A DNA stretch of 64,000 nt, from contig CAVUBM010000015.1 of assembly GCA_963739645.1 (NCBI GenBank), forward strand, positions 1-64,000. Reading direction: 5' to 3'. The translations under genes and the position numbers were made by a program. Below are positions 27,213-35,855 of this stretch, piece by piece. This DNA is from JASHPR01 sp963739645. GTDB lineage: Bacteria; Actinomycetota; Actinomycetes; Streptosporangiales; Streptosporangiaceae. The notes under the pieces are model-generated. The model saw nothing but the letters and a program-made list of their open reading frames with translations, did not search any database and was not told where the DNA came from. The stretch's first letter is position 1, and the number at the start of each line of letters is the position of its first letter.

Positions 27213-27909
27213 CTAGACGTGGAAAGCCGAGCGAACTTTCCCGTGTTGCTCGGCCAGTACCTCGGCCAGCCATCGTCGCACCTCGAGGAAGAGCACGGGG
27301 TTCGTCTCCAAGCTGTAGTAAGACAATGCGCCCACCGCCTGGGAGAGCGCCCAGCCGCGAGCGCGTGCCCAGGTGGGCTCGTCGACCGAGAGCGCCGTGC
27401 GAAAGGTGTCGCGCGTGGCTGCGGAAAAAGACTTCCACGCCACCGCCACGTCGCAGGCAGGATCACCGACGCCGAGACAGCCCCAGTCGATGACCGCGCT
27501 GAGCCGTCCGTCTTCGATCAGCATCTCGCGTCGCCAGCGGCACACCGTGGAAGATGTTGTGCTCTCCGGGCGACAGGCCGCCGGTTCGCGTTCTCGCCCT
27601 TCAGCCACCGATAGACCGACCACACGAAGGGATAGCCCTCGCCGAGCATCCCGTCTGCCAGCGGGACAGGAACGGCCAATGGCAGGTAGGAGCGAGCCTC
27701 GGCAGCCACCGGCGTTCACGTTCGAGCGTTCCGGTGGTCGCCGTCCTGCGGGGTAGCCGCACGACCATGTCCTCGCCGAGCCGGTAGAGCGCGTTGTCCG
27801 CCCCGGCGTGGGGCACCGGTTCGATCGGTAGCCCGGCCCAGTGCGGAAACCGCGCCGCCAGCAAGCTGCCCATGAGAGCAACATCCGTGGCGACCCCGTC
27901 GGCGTGCAT
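27213..27909 (-). pseudogene. Aminoglycoside phosphotransferase-like gene with internal deletions
   Basis: The N-terminus (GLPIEPVPHAGADNALYRLG) and C-terminus (GRLSAVIDWGCLGVGDPACD) are clear APH-family kinase sequence. The frame shifts near 27690 (YPFVWSVYRWLKGENA). The text then jumps to SPGEHNIFHGVPLATRDA and directly to MLIEDGRLSAVIDWG. The usual stretch with the catalytic His-Gly-Asp and Asn loop is missing (about 50 codons). A second gap of about 30 codons follows GENA. It cannot encode an active kinase as it stands. Real decay and assembly collapse both fit. Confidence 0.75.
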
Positions 27910-27939
27910 CTTGGCCACGCGACGACTTATGATTTCGGT

Positions 27940-28291
27940 GTGCGACGCGTCGTCAGTGTCGAGCCGATCTTCGTGGTCTCGGATGTGCCGCGGGCGGTTG
28001 CCCACTACGAGCAGTTGGGTTTCAGTACCTCGCATCATGACGAGGGGTATGCGTTCGCCCATCGCAACGAGCTGACCGTCCATCTCGCGGGACTCGGCGT
28101 CGATCGCGAACGGGTGGGTCGCGGATCCATCTACATGCACGTCGATGACGCAGACGCGCTCGCCGAGGAGTGGAGAGGCGCCGGTGTTCGACTTCGTCGG
28201 CCCCCAGGACGTTGAGTGGGGCAGGCGTGAGGGCTCGCATGAAGATCCGGACGGGAACCTGATTCGCTTCGGATCGCCGCTGCGGCGGTGA
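27940..28291 (+). CDS. VOC (glyoxalase/bleomycin resistance) family protein, one frameshift
   Basis: About 116 residues with the vicinal-oxygen-chelate fold: VSVEPIFVVSDVPRAVAHYE, YMHVDDADALAEEWRGAG, then after a shift near 28180 EDPDGNLIRFGSPLRR. The Glu/His metal ligands of the family are partly visible. It starts 30 bases from the divergent phosphotransferase-like gene; both families often include antibiotic-modifying or binding proteins. The role is not determined. Confidence 0.75.
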
Positions 28292-28324
28292 GACGTCGAC
28301 GGAGGTCCTCCGTCCGCGCATCAG

Positions 28325-28362
28325 ATGGGAGGAGCGGCACCGCCTGGTGCCGCTCCTCCCAT
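28325..28362. terminator. Bidirectional terminator hairpin, 17-bp perfect stem
   Basis: ATGGGAGGAGCGGCACC pairs perfectly with GGTGCCGCTCCTCCCAT around GCCT. It lies between the convergent VOC gene (ends 28291) and the small secreted gene (ends 28376). Confidence 0.8.
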
Positions 28363-28375
28363 GGATTGACGTCGT

Positions 28376-28807
28376 CTACGCGGGGACGGCCGTCGACCTG
28401 TGCCGCCGGATCAGCCCAACGGAGACGAGCGCGAGCACGCTCGCGATGCCGACGCCGAGGCTTAGGCCCCCGTTGCTCCAGTTGAAGCCGCTGTCGCTCG
28501 ACGAGGCGAGCTTCCCGTCGTTCATCGTCCGAACGACCTCCGGAAAGGCGCTGTACCCGGATGCGGACGCCTTCGTCGCCTGGCCCTGCGTGCTGGCCGG
28601 GATGTACCACTGAGTGCCCATCGTGTGCAACACGTCCAGCGGAATCGCGTCAGCGCCGGACGTGACTGCGGGCTGATGGACCTGCTGTGGCGGCGAGCCC
28701 TGCTGGTTCGGAATGAACGAGCCGCCGAACGCCGGGCCGACCACGATCGCCGAGACGACGACCGCGAGCGTGCCGACGAGGATTGATTTCATAACTCGAT
28801 TGCGCAT
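28376..28807 (-). CDS. Small secreted protein with C-terminal FNW-helix-RR signal
   Basis: 143 residues. It has a signal peptide (SILVGTLAVVVSAIVVGPAFG) and a Gln/Pro-rich exported middle. SGFNWSNGGLSLGVG is followed by a hydrophobic helix, then RRHRSTAVPA. The motif is a variant (FNWSNG for FSWGDA) of that in the proteins at 19302 and 26853. The start at 28807 is fixed by AGGAGG and by leader similarity to the gene at 27194. Probably anchored at the outer face of the membrane. Function is unknown. Confidence 0.65.
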   Translation of the reverse strand: MRNRVMKSILVGTLAVVVSAIVVGPAFGGSFIPNQQGSPPQQVHQPAVTSGADAIPLDVLHTMGTQWYIPASTQGQATKASASGYSAFPEVVRTMNDGKLASSSDSGFNWSNGGLSLGVGIASVLALVSVGLIRRHRSTAVPA

Positions 28808-28820
28808 TTGGTTGTTCCTC

Positions 28821-28843
28821 CTAGTGCTTGCTCTACGCACTAG
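28821..28843 (-). promoter_or_regulatory. Inverted repeat overlapping ribosome site
   Basis: CTAGTGC and GCACTAG form a 7-bp stem with a 9-base loop in the leader of the small secreted gene. The stem shares two bases with the AGGAGG ribosome site (28817-28822), so folding could affect translation. Confidence 0.3.
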
Positions 28844-28901
28844 ACGCGCCGCGCGCTCGGCTGCTTCCCGTACAAATGCGAACCCCTTGCGGGCGACCGT
28901 C

Positions 28902-29037
28902 GTACGCTTCCCCAATGAGCACGTCCTGTTCGCCGACCTGGTCGGCTCTTCACGGCCAGGCGGAGCGGCTCGACCCGGAGGACGTCCAGGCGTTGCTCGG
29001 CGCCTACAACGCGCGGCTGCGCCACGAGCTCTCGTGA
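28902..29037 (+). pseudogene. Fragment of a class III adenylate/guanylate cyclase
   Basis: Two frames give NEHVLFADLVGS and then QAERLDPEDVQALLGAYNAR, which match the first about 45 residues of a nucleotide cyclase catalytic domain with its metal-binding Asp. The text stops at RLRHELS and the rest of the domain is absent. It is a remnant with one frameshift. Confidence 0.55.
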
Positions 29038-29114
29038 TCGCTCGCTCTGTCCGCGCTACGCGCTACGGTCCGCGAGGGCGAGGCGCTGCTCGCTGCGGCG
29101 GTGTAGGTCTGACG

Positions 29115-29918
29115 GTGGATCCCGAGCCGCCAGACCTGGCACTACGGGCTGATCGCGCGCTACTGGGCGGAGTTCAACGACGACTTCCGTCCGCACGAGA
29201 TCCCGTACTTCCGGCGCTACATCGAGCGAGGCGGCGAGCCCGCGCTCGACGTCGCGTGCGGGACCGGCGTCTATTGCTGCCGTACGTGCGGGCGGGGCTG
29301 GACGTCGACGGCTGCGACGTCTCGGCGGACATGGTCGCGCTCTGCCGCGAGAAGGCCGACCGCGAAGGGTTCTCGCCGACGCTGTTCGTGCAGCCGATGC
29401 ACGAGCTCGACGCGCCGCGGCGGTATCGGACGATCTACGTCTGCGGCGGGTTCGGGCTGGGCGCAACCCGAGCGCGGGACCTGGAGGCGCTGCGGCGCAT
29501 CCACGCGCATTTGGGGCCGGGCGGAACGCTGCTGCTCGACATCGAGGTCCCGTACGCGGACACGCGGCTGTGGAAGTACTGGGTCAGCGATGGCCGCAGC
29601 GCATTACCGGAAGCCGCGCGACCGCCGCACGCGCGAAAGCGTGCGTCGGACGGCTCGGAGTATGCGCTGCGCGCGCGGGTAGTCGAGCTGGATCCGCTAG
29701 AGCAGCGAGTGACGCTGGAGATGCACGCCGAGCGGTGGCGCGACGGGAAGCTGGAGGCCGAGGAAGAGCATCTACTGACGATCGGCATGTACTTCAGAAA
29801 CGAGCTGCTGCTGATGCTGGAGCAAGCGGGCTTCGCGGACGTCGAGGTGCAAGGCGACCACAACGACGCGCCGGCGACTGCCGAGGACGAGTTCATTGTG
29901 TTCGTCGCGAGGAAGTAA
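29115..29918 (+). CDS. Class I SAM-dependent methyltransferase, frameshifted
   Basis: About 265 residues. From GTG at 29115 the frame slips near 29130 to TWHYGLIARYWAEFNDDFRP and EPALDVACGTG (motif I), then near 29275 to LDVDGCDVSADMVALCREKA. It is intact to the end, with LGPGGTLLLDIEVP and TIGMYFRNELLLMLEQAGF. A small-molecule methyltransferase fold; the substrate is not evident. Its 3' end overlaps the convergent antitoxin-like gene by 26 bases. Confidence 0.7.
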   Translation: MDPEPPDLALRADRALLGGVQRRLPSARDPVLPALHRARRRARARRRVRDRRLLLPYVRAGLDVDGCDVSADMVALCREKADREGFSPTLFVQPMHELDAPRRYRTIYVCGGFGLGATRARDLEALRRIHAHLGPGGTLLLDIEVPYADTRLWKYWVSDGRSALPEAARPPHARKRASDGSEYALRARVVELDPLEQRVTLEMHAERWRDGKLEAEEEHLLTIGMYFRNELLLMLEQAGFADVEVQGDHNDAPATAEDEFIVFVARK

Positions 29919-30168
29919 CCGCCGACTCAGCCGGCCCGACCTCGCGCCGAATGTGCTCCAGATCGCGGACGAAAAGGTGATCCGCCGGGGGAAGCGACGC
30001 GATCAGGTCACGAAACCGCTCGGCGGAGAGCAGCCGCGTCCGTTTCGGAGGCGTCAGCCTTGCAACCGTCACGCCGTGGCGAACGATCTCGATCTCCTCG
30101 CCCGCGAACACTCGGCTGAGCGCCGCCGAGAAGTTGCGCGAAACCTGCGTAGCGGTCATACGTGCCAT
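29893..30168 (-). CDS. Phd/YefM-type antitoxin, orphan
   Basis: 91 residues with the typical antitoxin N-terminus MTATQVSRNFSAALSRVFAG followed by EEIEIVRHGVTVARLTPP, the DNA-binding part that also represses its own promoter. Such genes are normally followed by a PIN or RelE-type toxin gene. Here the gene runs straight into the convergent methyltransferase, and no toxin is seen on either side. Confidence 0.75.
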   Translation of the reverse strand: MARMTATQVSRNFSAALSRVFAGEEIEIVRHGVTVARLTPPKRTRLLSAERFRDLIASLPPADHLFVRDLEHIRREVGPAESAVTSSRRTQ

Positions 30169-30337
30169 TGCTACTTGCACTTCAGCAGAAGTCTGATATC
30201 CGGGGCCGATGCCGCGTCGAAACGAGCGACGAGCCAGCCGTGTGATTCCTGAAGAAATACAGATTCGCCGCGCGAAAATGAGGTTTCGTATATTCCCGAG
30301 TCGCTCATAGGACGCTTGACAAGGGAGGGGAGGGTTC

Positions 30338-31180
30338 ATGAGGGAGTACGTGTCTTTCGTATCGCGCAGGGTGGCTCTGATCGGCCTGGTGGCCGCGGCT
30401 GTCTTGTAGGCCGCGTCCTCGGCCTTTGCAGCTGGGACGACGAGCCACATCGTGAGCAGCGGGACGACATCGCTCGCAGGAAGCAGTAGGCCCGCGGGGG
30501 ATCCTTCGGCACAGAGCCCGGAATTGGATCTGCTGCCCGCCGATCAGGACGACGGCGACGACGTCGGTGCGATCGTGAACCAGACGATCGGCTCCGGTTC
30601 GTCGCACGGCAAGTCGGCGAGCGCGGGCAAGAAGGCGAAGTCGAACCCTGAGCTCGGAACGCACTTCGAGGGGTTGAACTTCTTCGATCAGCGGTTCGCG
30701 AACGGCGGCAATCAGTTCTCCGTCGAGCCGCCAGACCAGGGGCTGTGTGTCGGCAACGGCTACGAGCTCGAAGCAGTCAACGATGTGATGAACGTCTACA
30801 ACTCGGCCGGGCAGTCGGTTCTGCCCGCCAACAGCGTCGGCGGCGCAGTCGACCTCAACACGTTCTTCGGCTATCCGGCTGCGATCAACCGTGCCACCGG
30901 AGAGGACGGTCCCTCGATTACCGACCCCAGCTGCTACTTCGATCGAGCGACCCAGCGCTGGTTCGTGCTCGTGCTGACTCTCGACAGAGTCGGGACGACG
31001 GCAGCGTTGAGCGGCACCAACCATCTCGACATCGCAGTCAGCACAAGCTCCAACCCAACCGGGAACTGGACGATCTACAAGATTCCGGTGCAAAACAACG
31101 GAACTCAGGGCACGCCGGACCACGGTTGCAGCTTGGCGGTTCTGCCTCGGCGACTTCCCGCATATCGGACCAGCGGGCGG
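30338..31180 (+). pseudogene. Secreted protein of unknown function, amber codon in signal peptide, cut at 31.18 kb
   Basis: ATG at 30338 follows GGGAGGGGAGG and gives a signal peptide, MREYVSFVSRRVALIGLVAA. An in-frame TAG at 30407-30409 interrupts it, and the same frame then continues ASSAFAAGTTSHIV. The exported part contains GTHFEGLNFFDQRFANGG, GLCVGNGYELEAVNDVMNVY and GYPAAINRATGEDGP, like a family of large exported proteins whose function I do not know. After a shift near 31140 it reads CLGDFPHIG and breaks off where ABC-transporter sequence begins. Confidence 0.65.
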
Positions 31181-31190
31181 CGCATCCGTA
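31175..31190. other. Probable chimeric junction between two genomes
   Basis: Left of here a secreted-protein gene stops in mid-domain after CLGDFPHIG. Right of here the C-terminal oligopeptide-transporter ATPase sequence HPYTAGLIATIPVPDP begins in mid-gene. Codon preference and gene style differ on the two sides. The exact base cannot be fixed. Confidence 0.75.
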
Positions 31191-31500
31191 CACGGCCGGG
31201 CTGATCGCCACCATCCCGGTTCCGGATCCCGAGGCCGCCAGGGCGAGAAGAGGGGCGGGCATCAAGGGCGAGCTGCCCAGCCCGATCAAGCCGCCGTCGG
31301 GCTGCCGTTTCCGCACCCGGTGCCCGTACGCGCAGGATCTGTGCGCGGCCGAGGAGCCGCAGTTGCGTTCGTTCGGGCCCGGCCACGTGGCCGCCTGCCA
31401 CTTCGCCCTGCAGCCCGCGGATTTAACCCAGTCTCAGCCGGCCGACGCCGCGCCCTCCAGCGTGGCCACGACCAGCCTGCCGAGCGACGCCAGGTCGTAG
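31184..31500 (+). CDS. Oligopeptide ABC transporter ATP-binding protein, C-terminal fragment
   Basis: About 105 residues of the oligo_HPY C-terminal domain of an OppF/DppF-like ATPase: HPYTAGLIATIPVPDPEA, GELPSPIKPPSGCRFRTRCP, then YAQDLCAAEEPQ with the conserved cysteines, and HVAACHFAL. The nucleotide-binding domain is absent because the gene begins at the junction. Its end overlaps the convergent deacetylase gene by 67 bases. Confidence 0.85.
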
Positions 31501-32501
31501 CCGCCCTCCTGGACCAGGACCGCGGGACCCAGCGCGGCGATCCGGCGGCCCGCCTCGCGGTAGCCGTCCTCGGTGACGCGCAGCGGGCTCTCCGGGTCGT
31601 CCGCCGCCGCGTCCACGCCCAGCGATACCACCAGGGCGTCGGCGCCCAGGGCCCGCACCTCCCCGCACAGCGCGTCCAGCGCGGCGAGCCAGCCCTCGTC
31701 CCCGGTGCCGGGCGCCAGCGGCAGGTTGTGATTATGGCCCTGGCCGGCCCCGGTGCCCCGCTCATCGGCGTAGCCCGCATAGTGCGGGAACCAGCCCGCG
31801 CCCGGGTCGATGTGCAGCGAGCCGTACCAGACGTCGGCCCGGCCGTAGAAGATCATCTGGGTGCCATTGCCGTGGTGCGCGTCGATGTCCAGCACGGCGA
31901 CCCGCTGGGCCCCGGCCGCCCGCAGCGCCTGGGCGGCGACCGCGGCGTTGTTGAGGTAGCAGGAACCGCCGTAGGCGCTCCTGGTCACGTGGTGACCCGG
32001 CGGCCGGCACAGCGCGTACGCCAGCCGTGTGCCGGAGCTGACCAGGTCGGCCGCGGTCTGCGCGGCGTCCACCGCGCCGCGGATCGCGGCCCAGCTGCCC
32101 GGGCCGACCAGCGTCATGGTGTCGTAGCAGAACAGCCCGGCCCGCCCGTGCACGGCCGGCGGCTCGCGCGCCGGCAGCCCGCCCAGCATCCCCGCGGTGG
32201 GGAACACGTACGGCACGACACGGTCGCGGCCGTGCTCGACCGGCAGCCCCGCCGCCGACCAGTCCCGCCAGACCCCGGCCAGGTGATCGACCAGGAGCGG
32301 GTCGTGCACCGCGCGCAGCACCGCGTCGTCGTGCTCGCGGGCGGGAAGCACCGTCGCCCCCGCCGCGGCCAGCGCGTCGCGCAGCACCAGCGCCCGGTCC
32401 GGCACCTCGGTGCCCCGGTCCCAGACACCGAGCCACACCTCGCCCGCTGGCTCGTGCTGGACGCAGTCCTCGCTCCAGACCACCGGGACCGGCACGCTCA
32501 C
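31434..32501 (-). CDS. Histone deacetylase / acetylpolyamine amidohydrolase family
   Basis: An intact 355-residue zinc-dependent amidohydrolase. Catalytic landmarks are CRPPGHHVTRSAYGGSCYLN with the His pair, VLDIDAHHGNGTQMIFYGRA with the zinc-binding Asp and His, and VLVQEGGYDLASLG. In bacteria these remove acetyl groups from polyamines or small amides. The GTG start at 32501 has GGAGG eight bases upstream. Divergent from the DmpA-like peptidase, 33 bases apart. Confidence 0.88.
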   Translation of the reverse strand: MSVPVPVVWSEDCVQHEPAGEVWLGVWDRGTEVPDRALVLRDALAAAGATVLPAREHDDAVLRAVHDPLLVDHLAGVWRDWSAAGLPVEHGRDRVVPYVFPTAGMLGGLPAREPPAVHGRAGLFCYDTMTLVGPGSWAAIRGAVDAAQTAADLVSSGTRLAYALCRPPGHHVTRSAYGGSCYLNNAAVAAQALRAAGAQRVAVLDIDAHHGNGTQMIFYGRADVWYGSLHIDPGAGWFPHYAGYADERGTGAGQGHNHNLPLAPGTGDEGWLAALDALCGEVRALGADALVVSLGVDAAADDPESPLRVTEDGYREAGRRIAALGPAVLVQEGGYDLASLGRLVVATLEGAASAG

Positions 32502-32534
32502 TGGCTCACCTCCGCGGCGCGTTACCATCACGGA

Positions 32535-33626
32535 ATGCCCCGCGCCATCGATCTTGGCATCACCATCGGGCTGCTGCCACCGGGCCCGACCGGATCGGTT
32601 CTCGACGTGCCCGGCGTCGGCCTGGGTCACGCCACGGTCTGGCGGGACGAGGCCGCCCCCGCCCGCAGGCCGGGGCGTCGCCCGCACCGGGGTCACCGTG
32701 CTCGACCCGGGCGGCGACCTGTTCACGTTCCCCATCCCGGCCGGAGCCGCGGTGCTCAACGGCGCCGGAGAGTGCACCGGCCTGCTCGCCGCCCAGGAGT
32801 GGGGGCTGGCCGAGACCCCGGTGTTCCTCACCTCGACCATGCAGCTCGGCCGGGTTTACGACGCCGCCTGCGAGCTGCTCATCGCGGAGCAGCCCGCCAT
32901 CGGCCACGACGATGTGATCATCCCGATCGTCGCCGAATGCGACGACAGCTTCCTCAACGACAGCCGCCGCATGCAGGTGGAGCACGGCGACGTGCGGGAC
33001 GCGCTGGCCGCGGCCCGGGCGTCCATGGGCGCGCCCGCTGCGGCCGAGGGTGCGGTCGGCGCCGGAACCGGGATGAGCTGCCTGGGCTTTAAGGGCGGCA
33101 TCGGCACCGCGTCGCGGGTGCTGCCCGGCGGGGCCACCGTGGGGGTGCTCACGCTGACCAACTTCGGCGACCGGGACCGGCTCACCGTGGCCGGGGTGCC
33201 CGGCCGGGCGGCTGCTGCCGGACCCGCACGCTGACCCCGCCGCGGCGCGGCCTGGCCCGGCTGGCTCGTGCATCGTCGTCGTGATCACCGACGGGCCGCT
33301 GGACTCGGCCGCCTGCCAGCGGCTGGCCCGCCGGGCCGGCCTGGGCCTGGCCCGGACCGGCAGCACCGCGCACCACGGCAGCGGCGAGATCTTCCTGGCT
33401 CTGGCCACCGGGCTGCGCAGGCCCCGCGGCAGCTGCACCGTCCGGCGTCCCGGTCACCGGCAGCGCGCTGGACGACTACTTCGACGCGGTGACCGAGGCC
33501 ACCGAGGAGGCCGTGATCAACAGCATGCTGCAAGCGGTGACCGTGACCGGCCGGGACGGGAACGCCTCCCGGCAGATTCCCGCCGACGCGCTGCGCACGC
33601 TGGTCGCCGAGCACGGGCGACGTTAG
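32535..33626 (+). CDS. P1/DmpA-family aminopeptidase, three frameshifts
   Basis: A self-processing Ntn-type peptidase (family S58), acting on L-amino acid amides, D-Ala esters or beta-peptides. It begins AIDLGITIGLLPPGPTGSVL, shifts near 32665 (RTGVTVLDPGGDLFTFPIPA), and runs to ECDDSFLNDS, MSCLGFKGGIGTASRVL and VGVLTLTNFG. It shifts near 33210 to AGSCIVVVITDGPLDSAACQ, whose Gly-Ser is the expected cleavage and nucleophile site, and again near 33440. Total about 363 residues, the normal length. Confidence 0.82.
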
Positions 33627-33630
33627 CGTA

Positions 33631-35724
33631 ATGGCCGGAGAACGAGGTGGCGGAGCGGGGCGGCCGGCCGCGCCTACGGATCTGCCCGCGGCGGGCGGGC
33701 CGGCGCCGGACCCGGCGCACCCGGATCCGTACGCGTGGATGCGTGACCACGACCAGCCCGCGCTGCGCGCGTACCTGACCGCCGAGCGGGCCTACTACGA
33801 TCTCCAGACGGCCGGGTGGCGCGGGCTCCAGGACCAGCTGCTGCGCGAGATGACCGGGCGGGTGCCCGAGGCCGAGGACTCGGTGCGCTGGCGCCGCGGC
33901 GGCCGGGAGTACTTCACCCGGACGGTCGCCGGCCGGGAATTCGAGCAGTTCTGCCGGTCGGGCGGGCCCGGAGCACCCGACGAGGTGCTGCTCGACGAGA
34001 ATCTCCTGCTCGCCGACCCGGCCTGCCCGGGCGGCTACGTCGCGCTGGGCGTGCGCGAGGTCAGCCCGGACGCGCGGCTGCTGGCCTACTCCGTCGACTT
34101 CGACGGCGACGAGGTGTACCAGCTGCGGATCCGCGATCTGGACACCGGCCAGGACCTTCCGGAGCGGATCGAGCGGACCTACTACGGACTGGCCTGGGCC
34201 GCGGACGCGGCGACGCTGTTCTACACGGTCACCGACCAGGCGTACCGGCCGTTCGAGGTCTGGCGGCACGACCTCGGCACAGGGCAGGGCGCCGACGTCC
34301 TGGTGTACCGCGAGGACGACGAGCGGTTCGAGCTCATCGTCCGGACCACCCGCAGCGGCCGGTACGTGCTGATCGAGACCGAGTCCCGGGACACCACCGA
34401 GACGCTGGTCATCCCGGCGGACGCGCCGGGGACGCCGCCCACGGTGCTTGAGCCCCGGCGGGCGGGCGTCGAGTACCGCGCGGATCACGCGGACGGCCCG
34501 GACGGCGGCGACTTCTACCTGGTCACCAACGAAGGCGCGGAGGAGTTCCGGCTGGTGCGGGCGCCGGCGCGGGCCCCGGGCCGGGCCGGGTGGACCGAGG
34601 TCATCGCCGCGTCGCCGGGCACCCGCCTGGTGTCGTGTGAGGTGTTCGGGCGCTACCTGGTGGCCGAGGAGCGGCACGCGGCCGCGACCCGGCTGCGGGT
34701 GCTGGACCGCGAGTCGGGCGGGCAGCGGCTCATCGAGGCCGAGGGCCCCCACTGCTCGCTCGCCCTGGCGGTGAACGAGGAGTACGCGGCCGCCGAGATC
34801 ACGGTGCGGACCGAATCGCTGATCGACCCGCCGTCCTGGCACGACGTGGACCTGGCCAGCGGCCGATGGGGGCTGCGCAAGCGGGCGGAGGTGCCGGGCT
34901 ACGACCCGGCCGGGTACGTCACCGAGCGGGTGACCGCGCCCGCCGCGGACGGCACGCCGGTCCCGGTGACGCTGGCGCACCGCCGCGGGCTGCCGCTGGA
35001 CGGCTCCGCGCCGTGCCTGCTGTACGGCTACGGCGCGTACGAGTCGTGCGAGTGGCCGGAGTTCAGCGTGATCACACCGAGCCTGCTGGACCGCGGCTTC
35101 GTGTATGCGGTGGCGCACGTGCGCGGCGGCGGCGAGGGTGGCCGGCGCTGGTGGCTGGAGGGCCGGCTGACCCGCAAGCGCAACACGTTCACCGACTTCA
35201 TCGCCGCCGCCGACATGCTGGCCGGGCAGCGCTGGGCCGCGGCGGACCGGATCGTGTCCCGGGGGCTGTCCGCGGGCGGGCTGCTCCAGGGCGCGGTGTT
35301 CTCGATGGCGCCGCGGCGCTGGCGGGCCGTGGTGGCCGAGGTCCCGTTCGTGGACTGCGTGGCGAGCATGCTGGACCCGACGATCCCGCTCACGATCAAC
35401 GAATGGGATGAATGGGGCGATCCCCGCGATCCTGGCGTGCTGGCCTACATGCGCTCCTACAGCCCGTACGACAACGTGCCGTCCGGTCCCCGGCCGGACC
35501 TGCTGGTCACCGGGAGCCTGCACGACCCGCGGGTGCTGATCCACGAGCCCGCCAAGTGGGTGGCCAGGCTGCGGGCCACCGCCGGGGGCAGCCCCACCGG
35601 CGGCCGGGTACTGTTCCGGGCCGAGCTCGGCGCGGGCGCGCACACCGGCCCGGCCGGCCGGTATGACCAGCTGCGCTACCAGGCCGAGATTCTGGCGTTC
35701 ATCGTGACCGCGGGCGGTACCTGA
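33631..35724 (+). CDS. ptrB: Prolyl oligopeptidase family serine peptidase (oligopeptidase B-like)
   Basis: An intact 697-residue S9A peptidase. The N-terminal beta-propeller (about residues 60-410) starts after DPYAWMRDHDQPALRAYL. The hydrolase domain has LLYGYGAYESCEWPEF, VRGGGEGGRRWWLEG and the nucleophile Ser in SRGLSAGGLLQGAVF. The acid Asp lies in GSLHDPRVLIHEPAKW and the base His in GAHTGPAGRYDQLRYQ. It cuts after basic residues in short peptides in the cytoplasm. It starts just after the DmpA-like gene, consistent with a peptide-use cluster. Confidence 0.92.
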   Translation: MAGERGGGAGRPAAPTDLPAAGGPAPDPAHPDPYAWMRDHDQPALRAYLTAERAYYDLQTAGWRGLQDQLLREMTGRVPEAEDSVRWRRGGREYFTRTVAGREFEQFCRSGGPGAPDEVLLDENLLLADPACPGGYVALGVREVSPDARLLAYSVDFDGDEVYQLRIRDLDTGQDLPERIERTYYGLAWAADAATLFYTVTDQAYRPFEVWRHDLGTGQGADVLVYREDDERFELIVRTTRSGRYVLIETESRDTTETLVIPADAPGTPPTVLEPRRAGVEYRADHADGPDGGDFYLVTNEGAEEFRLVRAPARAPGRAGWTEVIAASPGTRLVSCEVFGRYLVAEERHAAATRLRVLDRESGGQRLIEAEGPHCSLALAVNEEYAAAEITVRTESLIDPPSWHDVDLASGRWGLRKRAEVPGYDPAGYVTERVTAPAADGTPVPVTLAHRRGLPLDGSAPCLLYGYGAYESCEWPEFSVITPSLLDRGFVYAVAHVRGGGEGGRRWWLEGRLTRKRNTFTDFIAAADMLAGQRWAAADRIVSRGLSAGGLLQGAVFSMAPRRWRAVVAEVPFVDCVASMLDPTIPLTINEWDEWGDPRDPGVLAYMRSYSPYDNVPSGPRPDLLVTGSLHDPRVLIHEPAKWVARLRATAGGSPTGGRVLFRAELGAGAHTGPAGRYDQLRYQAEILAFIVTAGGT

Positions 35725-35855
35725 TCCCGTTAACGCCACGTTCGTCCGGCGATCCGCTCCTGTTCCTCCACGCCGTCACCACAACGGTTTCACGGCCGTC
35801 ACATGGCCGGGCGGTGGACTGTGACCGAGAACAGCCGGAGTTGGGGGTAGCCGAG

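Noticed and set aside
31320..32534. Very long plus-strand ORF opposite the deacetylase
   Set aside because: It is the antisense shadow of the intact deacetylase gene; the translation is Arg/His/Gln-rich and motif-free. Only its last part (from 32535) coincides with the true DmpA-like start.
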